Source: Methanobacteriota archaeon
GTDB lineage: Archaea; Thermoplasmatota; Poseidoniia; Poseidoniales; Thalassarchaeaceae
DNA length: 60,461 nucleotides
Direction: 5' to 3'
NCBI GenBank assembly: GCA_011523055.1
Contig: WTHQ01000025.1
Coordinates: 1-60,461, forward strand
The notes beneath the pieces are model-generated. The model saw nothing but the letters and a program-made list of their open reading frames with translations, had not been told where the DNA came from and did no database searches. The position numbers were made by a program, and so were the translations under genes. Positions 25,401-32,331 of this stretch are shown here, piece after piece. The stretch's first letter is position 1. The number at the start of each line of letters is the position of its first letter.

Positions 25401-27563
25401 CTGTCGACCATGGATGGGTTGCACGGACTCAGGGGCGGAGAGTACAACTCCTCCGTTGCTGGAGTCCATGGAGCTGTGATGAGTTTCGGTTGTGAGAGGC
25501 CAGAATTGGACATAATCGCAATCGACCTCAACCCAGACCTGCTCGTTGACGAGGAGGCCTTCCTCACCTGCATCCTGAAGGAGATCTCGAGGGAGGATGG
25601 CCCGATTGAAGTCGGCATAGGCCCTGGAGGAGTTAGACACAGGCTCGTCAATAGGAGGGTCGAAGTCAAAGAAACGACGGACGTAGCCTCCAATGACGAT
25701 GTCTGGCTGGTCAGCGGTGGTGCCGCAGGGGTGACGTCGGAGTGCATGGTCGAAGTCGCAGATAGCCCCAACTCAACCTCTCCGACGTTCATACTCCTCG
25801 GGAGAACCGCGTTCGACCCGGATTTGGAGAGGCTATCCTCCATGAGCGCCCCGGACCTCGAAGGAGAGAAGCTCAGGCTGAAGACGACGATGGAGTCCAA
25901 CAGCGAAGACGGCAAGGTGACACTGAGGGAGTGGGACGAAGCATGGAAGAGGGTAATTCGAGGCGTTGACATTCACAGCACCCTCTCAAGACTCAGGTCA
26001 AGGGGCGCTAACGCGGAGTACGTGCAAGTCGACGTAACCTCATCCGAAATGGTAAGACACATGGTGAGAGACGTCATCGCGAGATATGGAAGCATCACAG
26101 GGGTGGTCCATGGCGCCGGAATCGAGGACTCGACTCCCTTCGAACACAAGAAAGAGGAGACTATCAAACAGGTCCTCGATGTCAAGGTATCTGGTTGGAG
26201 GGAGATTTACAGATCCCTCATGGAGGCAAACCAGGATCTGAGCTTCGCCTGCTCTTTCACATCGGTCTCAGGCAGGCTAGGGAACGCCACTCAACTCGGG
26301 TATTGCGCCGCAAACAGAATCCTGGATGCCGAGCACTCAAGGATCAATGGTGGCGCGTTGAACTCCATCTCAATTTCCTGGGCGCCATGGTCAGGCGTCG
26401 GAATGGCAACGAGGGGCTCCTTGGAGACAGTGTTCAACAGGGCTGGTGTGGACATGATCCCGTTGAGGGCTGGCGCGAGGATGTTCGCAGAGGAGGCCTT
26501 CGCCCGAATGGGTAAGCCAGTCCTCATCTCAGGGGAACTAGGCGCCCTAGATCGAGGAAAATCACTGAGGATGCCTGAAGTCGTGCTGCCCCCAGCCTTC
26601 TCATCTAGCTTCGGCTCGAGCTCAAGACACCCCATGGTAGACACCATCACCCTGTCCGAGCATGGTAAGCGAGCCACATCAGCCACCAGCCTGAGCGTTG
26701 AGTCACATCGATACTTGAAGGACCATTCAATCTCGGGCGTGCCATACCTTCCCGGAGTAATGGCATTGGAGATGATGGCAGAGACGGTCCAAGCCTGCAG
26801 TGACTCAGGAAACCGGGTATCGTCCTTCGAGGACGTTGAGTTCGGCCTTCCGGTGAAACTGACAAAGTCCACCAAGCAGATCCGTTGCACGGTCGAGGCC
26901 ATCCAAGGGAACCCTGTAGAGGCATACAGATGCAAGATCGTTTCCGATCCCCTAGGGGGTAGGGGCGAGCCCATAGTCCACCACAAAGCAACGATTCTGA
27001 TGACGTCCGGGATATCCCTGGAGCCAATCCAAGACATAGTCCCCACTGATGAGGATGGCTCACGTATGCTGGGGGCTGCTGACATCTATGGGTACATGTT
27101 CCATGGGCCGATGTTCCAACCCCTCAAGGGCGTAGTCGCAACAATAGAGACCGACATGGGACCAGGCATCGAGGCTAGGGTCAATGACATCCCGGATCTT
27201 CCGGACCCCAATCTCTTCGTTGCCCATGGCGCGCCATACACCCCAGTCATGACTTCACATCCTATGTTGATCGAGTCATGCTTCCAAGCCGCTGGCCTCA
27301 CATCGATGGACATCGACGCCGCCGAGACCCTCCCAGTCGGAGCCAAGCGGATACTCCTTCCAGCTGGAGTCCCCCAGGGCTCGTTCACCGTTGCCTCAGT
27401 GAGGAGTGGCAGCGGCCCAGACGGGACCTTCCTGCACGAGTCAGTCGTCAGGCTGAATGGGTCTCCTGTGATGAGGATCGAGGGACTCGAGATGAAGCAG
27501 CTACGGGCCCTTGAGGAAGGCAATCGACCCGGTCTATCAGAGAAAATCGGAGGATTGGAGTGA
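19437..27563 (+). CDS. Multidomain PUFA-synthase/PKS-like megasynthase (KS-AT-ACP*-KS-ACP-ACP-KR-DH)
   Basis: The 2708-residue iterative acyl-chain synthase has these domains. KS1 about 10-465, triad C219 (DAACAS), H353 (HGTSTS), H392 (IGHLKAAAG). Acyltransferase about 618-930, GQGSQYLGM, S719 in GHSLGEYAA and H824. A degenerate ACP about 1012-1070, GVNETS where GIDS is expected. KS2 about 1098-1560 with C1306 (NNACAST), H1454 (SHEPYT) and H1494 (GHPMG). Two PUFA-type ACPs about 1668-1740 and 1780-1855, both ELGIDSIKQAEIM, serines S1703 and S1816. Ketoreductase about 1880-2370 with S2276, Y2289, N2293. Dehydratase about 2395-2690 with H2430 and E2613. Tandem ACPs followed by KR resemble PfaA; the interposed second KS does not. 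The product is unknown. Confidence 0.88.
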   Translation: MGDPINDAGTFEPIAIVGIGAILPDAPDASSFWENVISGRASIRELPEHRWRAEDHWEQGGPKNVSEGKTYSKIGAWVHDYEFDWKRWRIPPGSLPQIDICQQWAVSVSAAALEDAGYLGNRATSELPRESTGVVFANALGGENRTRSTERVLIDRYERHAKEAGIPDEAFSRFKASVLEGAPRVDEDTMPGELANVVAGRVANMLDLKGPNFTTDAACASAMAAVMDACHLLHSGQVEVMIAGAADRTMDPATFAKFSAIGALSATKSVPFDRRADGFVMGEGAGALVLKRLDDAITAGDRIYSVIRGIGASSDGRGKGITAPSQGGQALAINNAYSQAGYPVSSVELIEAHGTSTSVGDATELASLSSVYGQSNLPGTVAVGSIKSQIGHLKAAAGLAGILKASLSLHHRTIPPSAGFEQPNETVPWSEVPFYVPTVAGDWPKPTSNPRRAGVSAFGFGGTNFHVALEQYDPEAHSRVSMSWKAMKQRQRADGQGQRPTALTWDHLKALEGGVLLVNGSSTEAVVERLNDAYLELFDGTTNFDDSPTGKRLSKALPAASRRFKPEGIRLSIVATSWSQLEKRITLAKEGIADPGRRSFLESQQILLEESPLDPGAKLAHMYPGQGSQYLGMTLDLAQRYHVVASTWKEADEIMAPIIGESLSGMVLNNNLAGEDLELAQIRLTQTEFTQPAMLTADLAIDRLLAAHDIVPDMVAGHSLGEYAALMVSGILSFNDAMSAAAARGTEMGSVEVPDKGLMAAVGAPASKVEEALRTIDGYVIPANRNSPVSTVIAGETQAVQSASKMLSDLGATVIPLQTSHAFHTDIVSPANEPLRRFLESVDLSLPKIPVTANVDGSFYPMESENPMESILEKLAPQMSSPVNWIDQIETMHGAGARIFLEVGPKRALSSTVTAILGEGAKASSTNHPKVGGIATFLGSIAFLAVNGKGPVIDEWGHGLLSPEFMEPPSDIDLAAESQQLEALRTRSRPLPGSGAIPDTTTTTRTSGRTREPNPDHGLVASALADITGYPKSVLVGNVSLEEIGVNETSLRSVLRGFGHHSADMEWESGKFSTVADVERAVSIQPDDEPRPIDAEMEPPVVSGISLGVPGMDEVFDEGVWEAILEGRNLISEIPDEMKQRLVDQNIVRLVKSEDGTSRLVPADSFDRVPQLAGVGGRFDLTEQYGIDEKLVEAFDIATSLAFASGLEALKDAGLPLFPVEQSNSSGLRVIRGWNLPEGEKDRTGVIFASVFPGLEKAIEHALRRQSTEYDKFDRKYLLQVLSMGHSQFASWIGARGPNLAINNACASTPAAFAIAEDWMARGRCDRVVIVSGDDSTSDVLMPWVGAGFSGAGAHAMGNDVTQVALPFDARRHGMLLGMGGAGFVLERRSDAEVRGVTPYVELLGAEIANSAFHPTRLDTDHAASVMESFVGRMERKWKIERGEMADRMTFMSHEPYTPPRGGSASAEVSALRHVFGDKASQILITNAKGYTGHPMGVGLEDAVVIRSLAAGVFPPVANYEVEDKQLGALNISRGGPRNIDLALRHGAGFGSQIALTFLRKIANSDTERFDLPRITQWALESSGGKSVTLRVLRRKLVAFVDADGDLVGGVTGEAYDPPGVRSETPLEVRTSISDKDRELPVSTDENRIKEARKPIKSKSLQPDGGINRADSEVLRIVSESTGYPEEFIELDADMEGELGIDSIKQAEIMAEIRDRFSLPIDEDFQLREHPTLGHVIGYIESFSNPEGRGGRLEEYDQTIGQVETNSVAPLQSDTPDAPDEDVLRAILPIVAKHTGYPEEFLESDADMEGELGIDSIKQAEIMSDIRALYNLELDEDFQIREYPTLGHVANYVAGYNDPRAVDTVPKPTEEESERTGTIYRHEISDEELCPLEMGTLPSVVLVTRDPHGLSESLVERISSMGGKAKAIDGAIEIDGSTEGACIIHMAPVGAEGDLGSDPDPMSWTLGAFDLLKDIDRLPQGVIGRVVTLSTMDGLHGLRGGEYNSSVAGVHGAVMSFGCERPELDIIAIDLNPDLLVDEEAFLTCILKEISREDGPIEVGIGPGGVRHRLVNRRVEVKETTDVASNDDVWLVSGGAAGVTSECMVEVADSPNSTSPTFILLGRTAFDPDLERLSSMSAPDLEGEKLRLKTTMESNSEDGKVTLREWDEAWKRVIRGVDIHSTLSRLRSRGANAEYVQVDVTSSEMVRHMVRDVIARYGSITGVVHGAGIEDSTPFEHKKEETIKQVLDVKVSGWREIYRSLMEANQDLSFACSFTSVSGRLGNATQLGYCAANRILDAEHSRINGGALNSISISWAPWSGVGMATRGSLETVFNRAGVDMIPLRAGARMFAEEAFARMGKPVLISGELGALDRGKSLRMPEVVLPPAFSSSFGSSSRHPMVDTITLSEHGKRATSATSLSVESHRYLKDHSISGVPYLPGVMALEMMAETVQACSDSGNRVSSFEDVEFGLPVKLTKSTKQIRCTVEAIQGNPVEAYRCKIVSDPLGGRGEPIVHHKATILMTSGISLEPIQDIVPTDEDGSRMLGAADIYGYMFHGPMFQPLKGVVATIETDMGPGIEARVNDIPDLPDPNLFVAHGAPYTPVMTSHPMLIESCFQAAGLTSMDIDAAETLPVGAKRILLPAGVPQGSFTVASVRSGSGPDGTFLHESVVRLNGSPVMRIEGLEMKQLRALEEGNRPGLSEKIGGLE
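24438..25005 (+). repeat. Tandem acyl-carrier-protein repeat within the megasynthase gene
   Basis: Two carrier modules, each about 75 codons, lie about 339 bases apart (active serines encoded at 24543 and 24882). They share the segments TGYPEEF, DADMEGELGIDSIKQAEIM and 'YPTLGHV/HPTLGHV'. The DNA is similar but not identical, so the duplication is old or under divergence. Tandem ACPs raise flux in PUFA synthases. Confidence 0.85.
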
Positions 27564-28171
27564 GCCTGATACAGAATCCCTCAGTTGATGGCTTTGAGGC
27601 AAAGTACGTCAGCCACGAGGAAATACAGAATATTGGGGCCATACCCGTCCTCGCCGATAGATCGAGACTAGCGAGGATGAGCCCAGAGCGGAGGAAGCAG
27701 CATCTATCCGGAATTACAGCACTTGGAATCCTCGTCAATGCCGCCGATGGCGACATTGCAGAGATACGCCCCGATGAGGGCGGCTGCCTGTTCAGGGAGG
27801 GGGCCTTGATACTTCATTGGAGTATTTCCCATACGGCCCATGGCGCAGTCGCAGTCAAGTCAAATGGACCCTCGAGGATAGGTGTCGACATGGAGCCGGT
27901 GTCAAGGACCGTTACCCAGGGGGCCTTGGATCAGATTGTTGGAGCGGATCTTCAAGTGAAAAGCCCCTACTCAACGAAACTAGAGACCTGGATGGCTATC
28001 GAGGCTATCTCGAAGGCTCTTGGGCATGGCCTATCGATCTCCAGGGAGGTTCGATACTCGGATGGGTGGGAGCTCCGTGGGTTGTCGTGGAGGGTTGACT
28101 TCGAACAAAGGCGGGTCGGGGGGCAACCGCATCATGTCTGCGTGGCCCGTCAGATCATGGAAGGGCCTTGA
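27560..28171 (+). CDS. 4'-phosphopantetheinyl transferase (Sfp/EntD-like)
   Basis: This 203-residue protein has Sfp-type motifs: WSISHTAHGAVAV, the magnesium-binding pair D110/E112 in GVDMEP, and WMAIEAISKALG (E148, K152) in place of the usual W-x-x-K-E-A-x-x-K. It would load coenzyme A's phosphopantetheine arm onto the two ACPs of the preceding synthase. The GTG start overlaps the megasynthase stop by 4 bases (GTGA), with GGAGG about 8 bases upstream, so the two proteins are translationally coupled. The lysine of the W-x-x-K-E motif is replaced by Ile147. Its 3' end overlaps the convergent etfA by 17 bases. Confidence 0.85.
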   Translation: MSLIQNPSVDGFEAKYVSHEEIQNIGAIPVLADRSRLARMSPERRKQHLSGITALGILVNAADGDIAEIRPDEGGCLFREGALILHWSISHTAHGAVAVKSNGPSRIGVDMEPVSRTVTQGALDQIVGADLQVKSPYSTKLETWMAIEAISKALGHGLSISREVRYSDGWELRGLSWRVDFEQRRVGGQPHHVCVARQIMEGP

Positions 28172-29072
28172 TCGAGTCATGCAGCACCGGCAAGGCATCC
28201 TCCCAGGAGGCAACGATCCCGTAGTCTGCGACATTGAAGATTGGAGCCTCTGGGTCCTTGTTTATGGCGACGATGTAGTTGCTCGACCTCATTCCCGCTA
28301 GGTGCTGTATGGCACCGGATATCCCGACGGCGATGTAAAGCGAGGGAGTCACGGTCTTGCCGGTCTGGCCGACTTGCATGCTGTGGGGCAGCCCCCACTC
28401 GTCCACCACGGCGCGACTGGCCCCGACTGCGGCACCAAGGGTCCCAGCGACCTCCTCGAGCTTCTCGAAGTTGGAGATGTCTCCTAGCCCCCTTCCTCCG
28501 GAGATGATTATGTCCGCATCCGAGACATCGATCTTTTCGCTGGCTTTTGCTATTGCCTCCTTGACCGCCAATCTGAGGTCCTCTCCTGAATCGATCGTGG
28601 ATACGGGGGCGGAGCCGCCCATTCCTGCGGGTTCCAGTGAGTTGGGGCGGATAGTTACGACGGCGGCGCCTGAGACTGCGACCTTCTCTATGGCCTTGCC
28701 AGAGAAGACCGGCCTTTCGACCTTGACTCCCTCGGCGACTGAGGTGACGTCTTGGATGATGGATATGCCGATGTCAGCAGCCAGACTCGCTCCGAGCTCA
28801 CGGCCCTGTGGGGTGGATGCCAAGAGGACAGTCCCTTCAATGGACCCCTTCAGCGCGGTTGACCAGGATTGGGAGTCGAAGATTGCGAAGCAACTGCCAT
28901 TGAACTTCAGTACCTTGTCGACACCTTCGATCTGCGAGGCTGCGGCCTCCCCGCCACCTCCGGGTATGATTACCGTGCAGGGCCCCCCGACCACCGAGGC
29001 CGCACTGACCAGCTGTGGTAGGGTCGTGTGTATTCCTTCTTCCTGTTGTTCTGCGATAATGGTAACACTCAT
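28155..29072 (-). CDS. etfA: Electron transfer flavoprotein alpha subunit
   Basis: The 305-residue protein matches EtfA. A divergent N-terminal domain is followed by the conserved FAD-binding C-terminal domain: SGGRGLGDISNFEKLEEVA, GASRAVVDEWGLPHSMQVGQTGKTV (split in two here), 'ISGAIQHLAGM' and AINKDPEAPIFNVADYGIV. ETF accepts electrons from acyl-CoA dehydrogenases and passes them to the quinone pool. It is 12 bases downstream of etfB and is the last gene of the set. The ATG at 29072 is the only sensible start. Confidence 0.95.
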   Translation of the reverse strand: MSVTIIAEQQEEGIHTTLPQLVSAASVVGGPCTVIIPGGGGEAAASQIEGVDKVLKFNGSCFAIFDSQSWSTALKGSIEGTVLLASTPQGRELGASLAADIGISIIQDVTSVAEGVKVERPVFSGKAIEKVAVSGAAVVTIRPNSLEPAGMGGSAPVSTIDSGEDLRLAVKEAIAKASEKIDVSDADIIISGGRGLGDISNFEKLEEVAGTLGAAVGASRAVVDEWGLPHSMQVGQTGKTVTPSLYIAVGISGAIQHLAGMRSSNYIVAINKDPEAPIFNVADYGIVASWEDALPVLHDSIKALP

Positions 29073-29084
29073 TGGATCCTCTCC

Positions 29085-29840
29085 TCATATGACATTGGCT
29101 TCCTCGCGAAGCTTGATTGCGACTTCGGACGCTGAGTCAGCACCTTGGAAGGTCTGCCCAGGGGGCTTTTCCGGGGGGTATTCCACGGAAGTGACGGCGA
29201 CATCCCCGTCTGCCTGGTCAACTCCGAGGTCCCCCAGCGAGATCTTCTCGATCGGTTTCTTCTTCGCCATCATTATTCCTCTGACGTTCGGTCTTCGTAA
29301 TTCCGAATCGCCCTTGTCGAAGGCGAACACGCAAGGCGATTTCACGAAGACCCGCTCTGTTCCGGAGGGGGTTGACCTTGTGGCGATGAAGCCGTCGGCA
29401 CCTCCTTCGATTCCGGATACGAGCCCCACGCAAGCGTAGTTCAGTGCCTTCGCGACGCCTGGGCCGGTTGATCCCGAGTTTGTGTCGGCAGCTTGCTTAC
29501 CGGCGAGTACGATCTCGGCCCCGACCCTGGTTACGGCTTTTGAGAGGGCCTTTTGCAGGGAGAGGGATCCAATCGCACCATCATGGACTATGTGGAGAAG
29601 CTCATCTGCACCTACTGCAGCGGCGTCCACCAGTGCCTTCGAGGCCCTTTCGGGTCCGAGCGTTATGGCGACGACCGTTGCGCCAGAGCCGCTCTGCAAT
29701 GCCAAAGCGGACTCAAGCGCATATTCGTCGTATGGGCTAATCGACCACTTGGAAATGGCCGCCTCATCCATGCTGCCGTTGCTTATCCCGACTTTGGCTG
29801 TCGTATCGGGGACCTGTTTGATCAGAACGGCTACCTTCAT
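29085..29840 (-). CDS. etfB: Electron transfer flavoprotein beta subunit
   Basis: The 251-residue protein starts MKVAVLIKQVPDT, the classic EtfB N-terminus. It has the AMP-binding region and the ETF beta signature around 'VVAITLGPERASKAL' and 'LAGKQAADTNSGSTGPGVAKAL'-like text. It pairs with EtfA 12 bases downstream. A glutaryl-CoA dehydrogenase-like gene ends 50 bases upstream on the same strand, so dehydrogenase and electron acceptor are probably co-expressed. Confidence 0.95.
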   Translation of the reverse strand: MKVAVLIKQVPDTTAKVGISNGSMDEAAISKWSISPYDEYALESALALQSGSGATVVAITLGPERASKALVDAAAVGADELLHIVHDGAIGSLSLQKALSKAVTRVGAEIVLAGKQAADTNSGSTGPGVAKALNYACVGLVSGIEGGADGFIATRSTPSGTERVFVKSPCVFAFDKGDSELRRPNVRGIMMAKKKPIEKISLGDLGVDQADGDVAVTSVEYPPEKPPGQTFQGADSASEVAIKLREEANVI

Positions 29841-29890
29841 GCTACCACATCCCCCCCTCCTGTGGCAGCCCTATGAACTCAACGGATGTA

Positions 29891-31063
29891 TCATGCTCCC
29901 TTGGTGAACGCCTGTATCCCTGTGATGTGGCGACCCAGGATCAGGTTGTGTATGTCGTGGGTGCCCTCATAGGTCTTGACGGATTCGAGGTTGGCCATGT
30001 GCCTCATAACTGGATACTCATCGAGAATTCCATTTGCGCCGTGAATGTCCCTCGAGACCCTTGCAATCTCCAGGGCTATGTCCACATTGTTCATCTTCGC
30101 GAGGGATATGTGTTCTGGTATCCATTCTCCCGAGTCCTTCTTTTTGCCCAGGTGGTATGCCAGTAGCTGGCCCTTGGTTATCTCACGGAGCATCCAAGCG
30201 AGCTTGTTCTGGACCAGTTGGTAGGCGGCGATCGGATGATCGAACTGGATTCTGCTCATGGCGTAGCTCCTGGCTGAATCGTAGCATGCCTGGGCTGACC
30301 CGATGGCCCCCCATGAGATTCCGAACCTCGCATTGTTAAGGCATGAGAATGGTCCACGCAGCCCCTTCACCCCAGGCAGTATCCTATCTTTTGGTATGCG
30401 GCAATCCTGGAAAACCAGCTCCGATGTGACGCTTGCCTTGAGGGAGTGCTTGCCCTTCATCTCGGGCGCGGAGAAGCCTGGGTCCCCTTTCTCCACGATG
30501 AAACCTCTGATTACGCCGTCAAGCTTTGCCCATACCACCGCGAGGTCCGCGATGGTGCCGTTCGTAATCCACATCTTGGCCCCATTCAGCACGAAGCTGT
30601 CACCGTCTTCGGTGGCCTTCGTAACCATGTCCCCGGGGTTGGAGCCGTAGTCCGGCTCTGTGAGCCCAAAGCATCCGATGAGCTCGCCAGTGGCCATCCT
30701 CGGTAGGTACTTCTCTTTCTGCTCCTCGCTCCCGAAGTCCCATATTGGGTACATCGCTAACGACCCCTGAACACTCGCGAACGATCGAATCCCACTGTCG
30801 CCGCGCTCCAACTCCCGGCAGATCACCCCATACGCCGTGTAGGACAGCCCTGGGCACCCATATCCTTTCAGAGGTGCACCTAGAATGCCCATGCTCCCGA
30901 TTTCTTCTCGCCACTCGTCAAGGAAGACCCCTTCCCTGCAGGCATTTTCGATTCTCGGGATAACAGACTCGTCGACCCAGTCCCTGACTACGTCACGTAT
31001 CATTCGTTCCTCATCTGTGAGAAGGGAGTCCACATCGTAGAAGTCAAGAGCCTCGTATCCCAT
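29891..31063 (-). CDS. Acyl-CoA dehydrogenase, glutaryl-CoA dehydrogenase-like
   Basis: This protein of about 390 residues has a full acyl-CoA dehydrogenase fold: CFGLTEPDYGSNPGDM, 'KMWITNGTIADL', the 'ARFGISWGAIGSAQACYD' helix, and the catalytic glutamate in TYEGTHDIHNLILGRHITG. The combination EPDYGSNPGDM and YEGTHDIHNLILGR is typical of glutaryl-CoA dehydrogenase, which oxidises and decarboxylates glutaryl-CoA to crotonyl-CoA in lysine/tryptophan breakdown. The ATG at 31063 (MGYEALDFYDVD) was preferred to the upstream in-frame codon at 31108. etfB and etfA follow on the same strand. Confidence 0.85.
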   Translation of the reverse strand: MGYEALDFYDVDSLLTDEERMIRDVVRDWVDESVIPRIENACREGVFLDEWREEIGSMGILGAPLKGYGCPGLSYTAYGVICRELERGDSGIRSFASVQGSLAMYPIWDFGSEEQKEKYLPRMATGELIGCFGLTEPDYGSNPGDMVTKATEDGDSFVLNGAKMWITNGTIADLAVVWAKLDGVIRGFIVEKGDPGFSAPEMKGKHSLKASVTSELVFQDCRIPKDRILPGVKGLRGPFSCLNNARFGISWGAIGSAQACYDSARSYAMSRIQFDHPIAAYQLVQNKLAWMLREITKGQLLAYHLGKKKDSGEWIPEHISLAKMNNVDIALEIARVSRDIHGANGILDEYPVMRHMANLESVKTYEGTHDIHNLILGRHITGIQAFTKGA

Positions 31064-31109
31064 AATATCTGTACTTGGGCTGAGGACGAGCCCCTTCAAG
31101 GTTCGCAAT

Positions 31110-32237
31110 TCAAACTGCTCCCCTCGACCTTGTGGACCATATTCCCAAGGCCATCATGCCCATCGCCCCGAGTGCGAGCAAGGTGACCAATCTCGCGATT
31201 CCTGTAGCCGATCCCTCCTCAAGCGGAACCAAGAGGGCGACAGTACCATCTCTGGTCACAATCCATTGATCTCCGTCATCGCCATCCCAGTGACAGGTTA
31301 TTGTCGATCCGCTGATTCCAAAGGACTGCGCATCGACGTCCTCCTTGGTCAACCATGTGTAAGTGCCACCGTCCGACGGCCTGTGTTCAAAAATCTCAGC
31401 TGGATTCGAGATCACCAAGACCTCTTCAGCCGCATTTAGTCCAAGGGACCTAGGAGTTCCTACTATGCCAACTAGTTGCTTCTGCTGGACTACTGGAATT
31501 CCGCCCTCAAAGGTGACCTCTGCGAGGTACCTCTCCATGGACACGCCAACGCATACCGGAGCGCCCCCAGATCGGCAGATTACATCAGACCACGGCTTGC
31601 CACTGGCTCCAGCCCACGTGAGCCTGTGGTCTCTGTCGATCACGCCGACTCCTTGGTCTTGGGACACGACCACGCAGACAAACGGATCTGGTAGGCAGTC
31701 GATTGCGTTTATCGCAGACCCCTCCGTACCGGGAATGGGGATGACCTCAGCACTTCCGTCACTGGTGGAGCGCATCCTGAACAAACTACCCTCCGCGGTC
31801 CCGAGGTACGCCCATTCCCCATTTGCGTTCCACGAAACTGCTTGAACTGTATCGAATCCCAGGTTTTGTTGCGATGCAGCCGGCTCCAGAGAGTGGTCTG
31901 CGACAGAGTACCGGAGGGCAGTTCCATTTTTTCCAACTGCCAATGCTGTGTTCCCCCCTGGGTGATAATCTGAGTCTAGGAGGTCCTCGCTTGTGATTCG
32001 TGCCAGAGGGATCATGGTGCTGGGGGACTCTTTGTCCATTGCGATCGCGTAGCCCTCCGCTCCGATCACGAGGGCCCACCTGGATGCTTGGTGATCGGTG
32101 GAATCCTCAATTCCTGGGTCATAGTCAATTAGGGTGAACGAATGATCGATCCTCATCACAGAACCAGTTTCACCATTCGCTGTGACGGCGGTCGCCAAGA
32201 GCAGTGCCACTACCATCGAGGTGCGGATCATGTCCAT
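31110..32237 (-). CDS. Secreted or membrane-anchored hypothetical protein
   Basis: This protein of about 375 residues is not recognised. The N-terminus MDMIRTSMVVALLLATAVTA is a signal peptide. The middle consists of beta-strand repeats resembling a propeller ('AVSWNANGEWAYLGTAEGSL', 'EEVLVISNPAEIFEH'). A hydrophobic segment near the C-terminus (LVTLLALGAMGMMALGIW) followed by Arg residues would anchor it with the bulk outside. Cysteine pairs in the middle could form disulfides. The gene shares its strand with the dehydrogenase-ETF set but has no obvious functional link. An alternative start lies two codons downstream. Confidence 0.55.
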   Translation of the reverse strand: MDMIRTSMVVALLLATAVTANGETGSVMRIDHSFTLIDYDPGIEDSTDHQASRWALVIGAEGYAIAMDKESPSTMIPLARITSEDLLDSDYHPGGNTALAVGKNGTALRYSVADHSLEPAASQQNLGFDTVQAVSWNANGEWAYLGTAEGSLFRMRSTSDGSAEVIPIPGTEGSAINAIDCLPDPFVCVVVSQDQGVGVIDRDHRLTWAGASGKPWSDVICRSGGAPVCVGVSMERYLAEVTFEGGIPVVQQKQLVGIVGTPRSLGLNAAEEVLVISNPAEIFEHRPSDGGTYTWLTKEDVDAQSFGISGSTITCHWDGDDGDQWIVTRDGTVALLVPLEEGSATGIARLVTLLALGAMGMMALGIWSTRSRGAV

Positions 32238-32331
32238 CCGCAGGGACACACACCGCTTAGCCGCTGCGATTATGGGTACGTCACCTTGCATCTCGGACAG
32301 CCTTCAAATCCCCCTTGTTCTTCCCCGGGGC

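Noticed and set aside
25073-25972. 299-codon minus-strand frame opposite the ketoreductase region
   Set aside because: Low-complexity Ser/Leu translation typical of an antisense shadow; the plus-strand KR motifs are intact.
19660-27523. Many open frames of 60-300 codons on both strands inside the megasynthase gene
   Set aside because: They have no recognisable domains, are compositionally shadows of the GC-rich coding strand, and overlap conserved catalytic motifs of the main frame.
28357-29439. 360-codon plus-strand frame opposite etfA and etfB
   Set aside because: EtfA and EtfB motifs on the minus strand are unmistakable; the plus-strand frame is Ser/Thr/Pro-rich noise.
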